A DNA stretch of 64,000 nucleotides from Salinisphaera sp. (GTDB lineage: Bacteria > Pseudomonadota > Gammaproteobacteria > Nevskiales > Salinisphaeraceae). The translations under genes and the position numbers were made by a program. Positions 62,501 to 64,000 of this stretch are shown here, piece by piece. The notes below the pieces were generated by a model, which was given only the letters and a program-made list of their open reading frames with translations, was not told the DNA's origin and did not search any database. Where the stretch lies: NCBI RefSeq assembly GCF_002729955.1, contig NZ_PBYA01000049.1, forward strand, positions 112,614 through 176,613, written 5' to 3'. Within the stretch, counting starts at the first letter, position 1; each line of letters opens with the position of its first letter.

Positions 62501-62669
62501 ATTACAGACTGAAGTGCTGGTCGACGAGGATGTGTACGACCGAGTCGGCCTGAAGATCGAGTACTGGCCGGATGCGCTGAACAAGCGACAGTTGGTAATG
62601 TCGCTGGATCTGGGGGAAGCTGATTATAGCTGGGCTCGAAAAGAGGGGTTTTGGAGCTACCTGTTTTGA
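59583..62669 (+). CDS. Candidate VasX-like T6SS effector with membrane-active C-terminus
   Basis: A 1028-residue protein. The N-terminal 1-200 resembles the VasX N-terminal region: LPEDCHWCNRHGLPILPVRL and the GYVYIYDNRHGGFWR segment, with a MIX-like motif at 60-68 (ITEGYVYIY) in which the usual Arg is Thr. The middle is helical. Three hydrophobic stretches lie near 690-712, 722-755 and 770-795, as expected of a colicin-like pore-forming toxin, followed by a soluble C-terminal domain. It is downstream of vgrG and adaptor and upstream of a membrane candidate immunity protein. Confidence 0.8.
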   Translation: MSLPEDCHWCNRHGLPILPVRLAYVPKNKVKPSGLADALTRTNKNVATPLEAGQYVPRVITEGYVYIYDNRHGGFWRCFAATPKGLFREYVIGQPPEETPKFTCERDGHNLDASIISIEQPSQADQVWLGYSRAWLTRKALKQLRANDILWNGMMIEVAPSSLVSGGAVPDDVGFRASDADTLNQAIPEYGFADFAQRYYAWTLNEAVNRGELAEQLVERMKQISPEGGVVVGLNDPVGNVRDAAAWRNIKAGELAHFKTVQSDLEPVIIRELIEGVRQSMQANNQADTWAERYAPKLDMGKLEADKEQYEQQENRYRQPLDDASADWAALVGRPLFGLVWMLYDGTHRPTGRALECDFADCFEGVGASEKERAIWKEWVQAEPDDDDHPLWYVLAAGDPDVHEFVLSHTTDFLSMFGSARDAANNIHESITSWLHSSDLNHSNMPAVQAATGTITHAIVAYLPRMAADNVQPMREIGARLQLLRTARTGIIVYPQRLQAPVHHLTIKLYETVWGQAGAGLPQRSREGQIALIKHEGITGGFAQPRPGGQDMLTLDLYLTSEDFSQAGFDADFPTGDELNQAFKQAAFNPYHTMAEDIRNAGQRMVSFSGALSLYGLASALASLNDAQGAAGTQASENLSSAHYAVVSGVLGVSSVFSEAMGQTLKQRAETAVADGAENAAAQIVRRAIAWRLAGGLFAVGASFSDAIKHGIRAGTSFSEGDNDAAWCFIGSTVAYGASGIASAAAIFAQVNAMAAAGSTTAAMTSWATLGLGASSIPVIGWTVLAFVALGAAVYLTYLALKNTDTPLEVWFTRCYYRNPSASNRDAYANLQKELAAYQDVVYGLSIRLVWQNEPGRDRVQLRVIIPGIGDYSDYAYKLMLAGEGGHSVIAFHGSQLSHDPALQPRQNATEGQEMHARDVGWGESIANYLIPRGTEARKAYRYIKHMGDPVRYVTDNRLQHAVQLEQHAGAAVLQTEVLVDEDVYDRVGLKIEYWPDALNKRQLVMSLDLGEADYSWARKEGFWSYLF

Positions 62670-62714
62670 ATCGTCTACAACGCCAGGCAAGAGCTACAAG
62701 AGAACCGTCATGTC

Positions 62715-63374
62715 ATGAATGAAACGTTGAGCCAAGATTGTCGGGTCAAGGTGCCCTCGAAGTTTGCACCACTTATTTTGTTAGGTCTGGAAGTACTATT
62801 TGTAGGCGGCTGGACGCTTCTAACCGTTTATGTAATTTTTACTTATCTCCCGCAAGGTTTGATTTCGGTCGCGATTTGGTTTCCTCTGCTCCTTGCATCA
62901 CTCATCGCTCCATTTGTCATCTTAGTACTGATGTTTCCTTTTCAGCGCGCCTCCTTGGACTCAAGCGGTCTGACCCTAAGTCGCAAAGGCCGGATTGCCT
63001 TCGAAGACATCGCCAGCTACGACACCGATGCGGTCGATTTCGGCATGAAGGGGCGCCTTTACTTGCATATCCGTCCAAAGAAAGGACTGTCCTACCGGCT
63101 GATTCCGCATCCTCGAGATCGGGAAGTCTTCTACGAGCTGTGTTTGGCGTTCAAGCGCTACGCTGATGCCCGTATTACGAATGGGCCGACGCAAAAGAGC
63201 TTCTGGGGCAGCCCCGCTGCCCGTGCTTTTGGTGTCATTGGATTGCTGATCGAAGCGATCGTCACGGCGATGGTGCTTTCGCTGGCCCCGCACATGCTGG
63301 GGTATGTCGCATTTCTTTTGTTAGTCGGCACGCCCATGTTCGTCTGGGTCATTCTTGGCAAGCGGGCGAATTAA
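62715..63374 (+). CDS. Candidate inner-membrane immunity protein for the VasX-like effector
   Basis: A 219-residue protein with four hydrophobic segments (about 18-43, 48-74, 165-185, 190-213) around a soluble middle domain (about 80-155). No family recognised. VasX is neutralised by the membrane protein TsiV2, so a multi-pass partner 45 bases after the effector fits. Base composition is lower in GC than vgrG and its function is inferred from position only. Confidence 0.65.
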   Translation: MNETLSQDCRVKVPSKFAPLILLGLEVLFVGGWTLLTVYVIFTYLPQGLISVAIWFPLLLASLIAPFVILVLMFPFQRASLDSSGLTLSRKGRIAFEDIASYDTDAVDFGMKGRLYLHIRPKKGLSYRLIPHPRDREVFYELCLAFKRYADARITNGPTQKSFWGSPAARAFGVIGLLIEAIVTAMVLSLAPHMLGYVAFLLLVGTPMFVWVILGKRAN

Positions 63375-63519
63375 AACGTGGTCAAAATCGTCAGATGCGT
63401 CAACGCGCAAGAGACTGGCGGATTGAAGCAGAGCGAATGCCATTCGTGGAAGCCCGCGAGCGCACAATTCGGATAATCTTCGAACACCAGAACGAGCAGG
63501 ACGGGGTCACGAGCAGGAC

Positions 63520-63646
63520 GGGTCAGGTCTAGCTAAGCAAGCAAGACGGGGTCAGGTCTAGCTAAGTAGCATTGATTTCTAAATCAAGCTAACACAAAAC
63601 GGGGTCAGGTCTAGCTAAATAGCATTGATTTCCAAATCAAGCTAAT
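63520..63646 (+). repeat. Tandem short repeats upstream of a Y1 transposase
   Basis: GGGGTCAGGTCTAGCTAA occurs at 63548-63565 and 63601-63618, with one shorter copy (GGGTCAGGTCTAGCTAA) at 63520-63536. Two copies are followed by an imperfect inverted repeat, AGCATTGATTT and AAATCAAGCT (about 63568-63590 and 63621-63643). Such repeats often lie at the ends of REP-type Y1 elements. The rest of 63375-63655 holds no gene. Confidence 0.6.
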
Positions 63647-63655
63647 GTCGATCGT

Positions 63656-64000
63656 ATGGCCCGACCCATCCGAATCGAGTTTGCTGGCGCGTTGTATCAC
63701 GTGACGTCGCGCGGTGATCGTCGGGAGGCGATTTACGAAGACAACACGGATCGCACTCGTTTTTTCGAAATTCTTGGCCAGGTCGTGCAAGACTTCAACT
63801 GGGTCTGCCACGCCTATTGCTTGATGACCAATCACTACCACCTGGTCATCGAGACACCGGACGCCAACCTCTCTCGCGGGATGCGTCAACTCAATGGCGT
63901 CTATACCCAGTACAGCAACCGTCGCCATCGACGCACGGGTCACCTGTTTCAAGGCCGCTTCAAGGGCATTCTCGTCGACGGTGATAGCTATCTGCTGGAG
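63656..64000 (+). CDS. rayT: REP-associated tyrosine transposase (Y1 family), partial
   Basis: Open to the window end (115 codons). MARPIRIEFAGALYHVTSRG and the HUH motif in CLMTNHYHLVIETPD, then LNGVYTQYSNRRHRRTGHLF and QGRFKGILVDGDSYLLE, are typical of Y1 single-strand transposases. The gene is cut by the end of the window, so the catalytic Tyr region may be incomplete. Confidence 0.88.
   Translation, partial: MARPIRIEFAGALYHVTSRGDRREAIYEDNTDRTRFFEILGQVVQDFNWVCHAYCLMTNHYHLVIETPDANLSRGMRQLNGVYTQYSNRRHRRTGHLFQGRFKGILVDGDSYLLE

Noticed and set aside
63520..63646. CRISPR array
   Set aside because: The repeats are few, unevenly spaced and lie before a Y1 transposase; there are no regular unique spacers and no cas genes.

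Overview
The window looks like chromosome of a high-GC gammaproteobacterium. The left third has the Escherichia coli-like gene order greA, yhbY/rlmE (divergent), ftsH, folP, glmM, secG, tRNA-Leu(GAG), and then tRNA-fMet, rimP, nusA, infB, rbfA, truB, rpsO, pnp. A Na+-translocating NADH:quinone reductase operon and halophile-like acidic proteins would fit a marine or saline lineage such as Salinisphaera. That genus guess is inference, not proof.

Layout. 1-6880: housekeeping genes (transcription, 23S rRNA methylation, membrane proteolysis, folate, cell-wall precursor, triosephosphate isomerase, Sec translocase) ending with tRNA-Leu. 6921-14701: nqrABCDEF, a terminator, apbE (flavin transferase), nqrM (maturation factor) and a CBS-domain gene, a self-sufficient Na+-NQR module lying between the tRNA-Leu and tRNA-fMet genes. 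14769-23873: tRNA-fMet with its own promoter and terminator, then the translation and RNA-processing cluster, with a structured leader before rpsO. 23874-24800: gene-poor, with one frameshifted pseudogene.

24801-63374: a complete type VI secretion system (T6SS). All thirteen core genes are present: tssA, B, C, D (hcp), E, F, G, H (clpV), I (two vgrG), J, K, L, M. Accessory genes are a PAAR tip, tagF, an OmpA/BON-like protein, a TagX-like membrane M15 peptidase, a TPR lipoprotein, a membrane-anchored ketosynthase-like protein and a low-complexity single-pass membrane protein. The genes form opposed blocks. A minus-strand block holds tssM-tagF-ompA with the ketosynthase-like gene. A second minus block holds tssJ-tssK-tssL-vgrG-effector-immunity. 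A plus block holds lipoprotein-tssB-tssC-hcp-tssE-tssF-tssG-clpV. It is followed by small ORFs-vgrG-DUF4123-like adaptor-effector-immunity.

Two candidate effector cassettes stand out. The first is a 760-residue protein with an M23-like N-terminal domain, an EF-hand and a GH19 lysozyme/chitinase-like C-terminal domain; its stop overlaps a secreted candidate immunity gene. The second is a 1028-residue VasX-like protein with C-terminal membrane segments, an adaptor upstream and a multi-pass membrane candidate immunity protein downstream. The window ends in a Y1 (REP-associated) transposase gene preceded by tandem copies of a short repeat.
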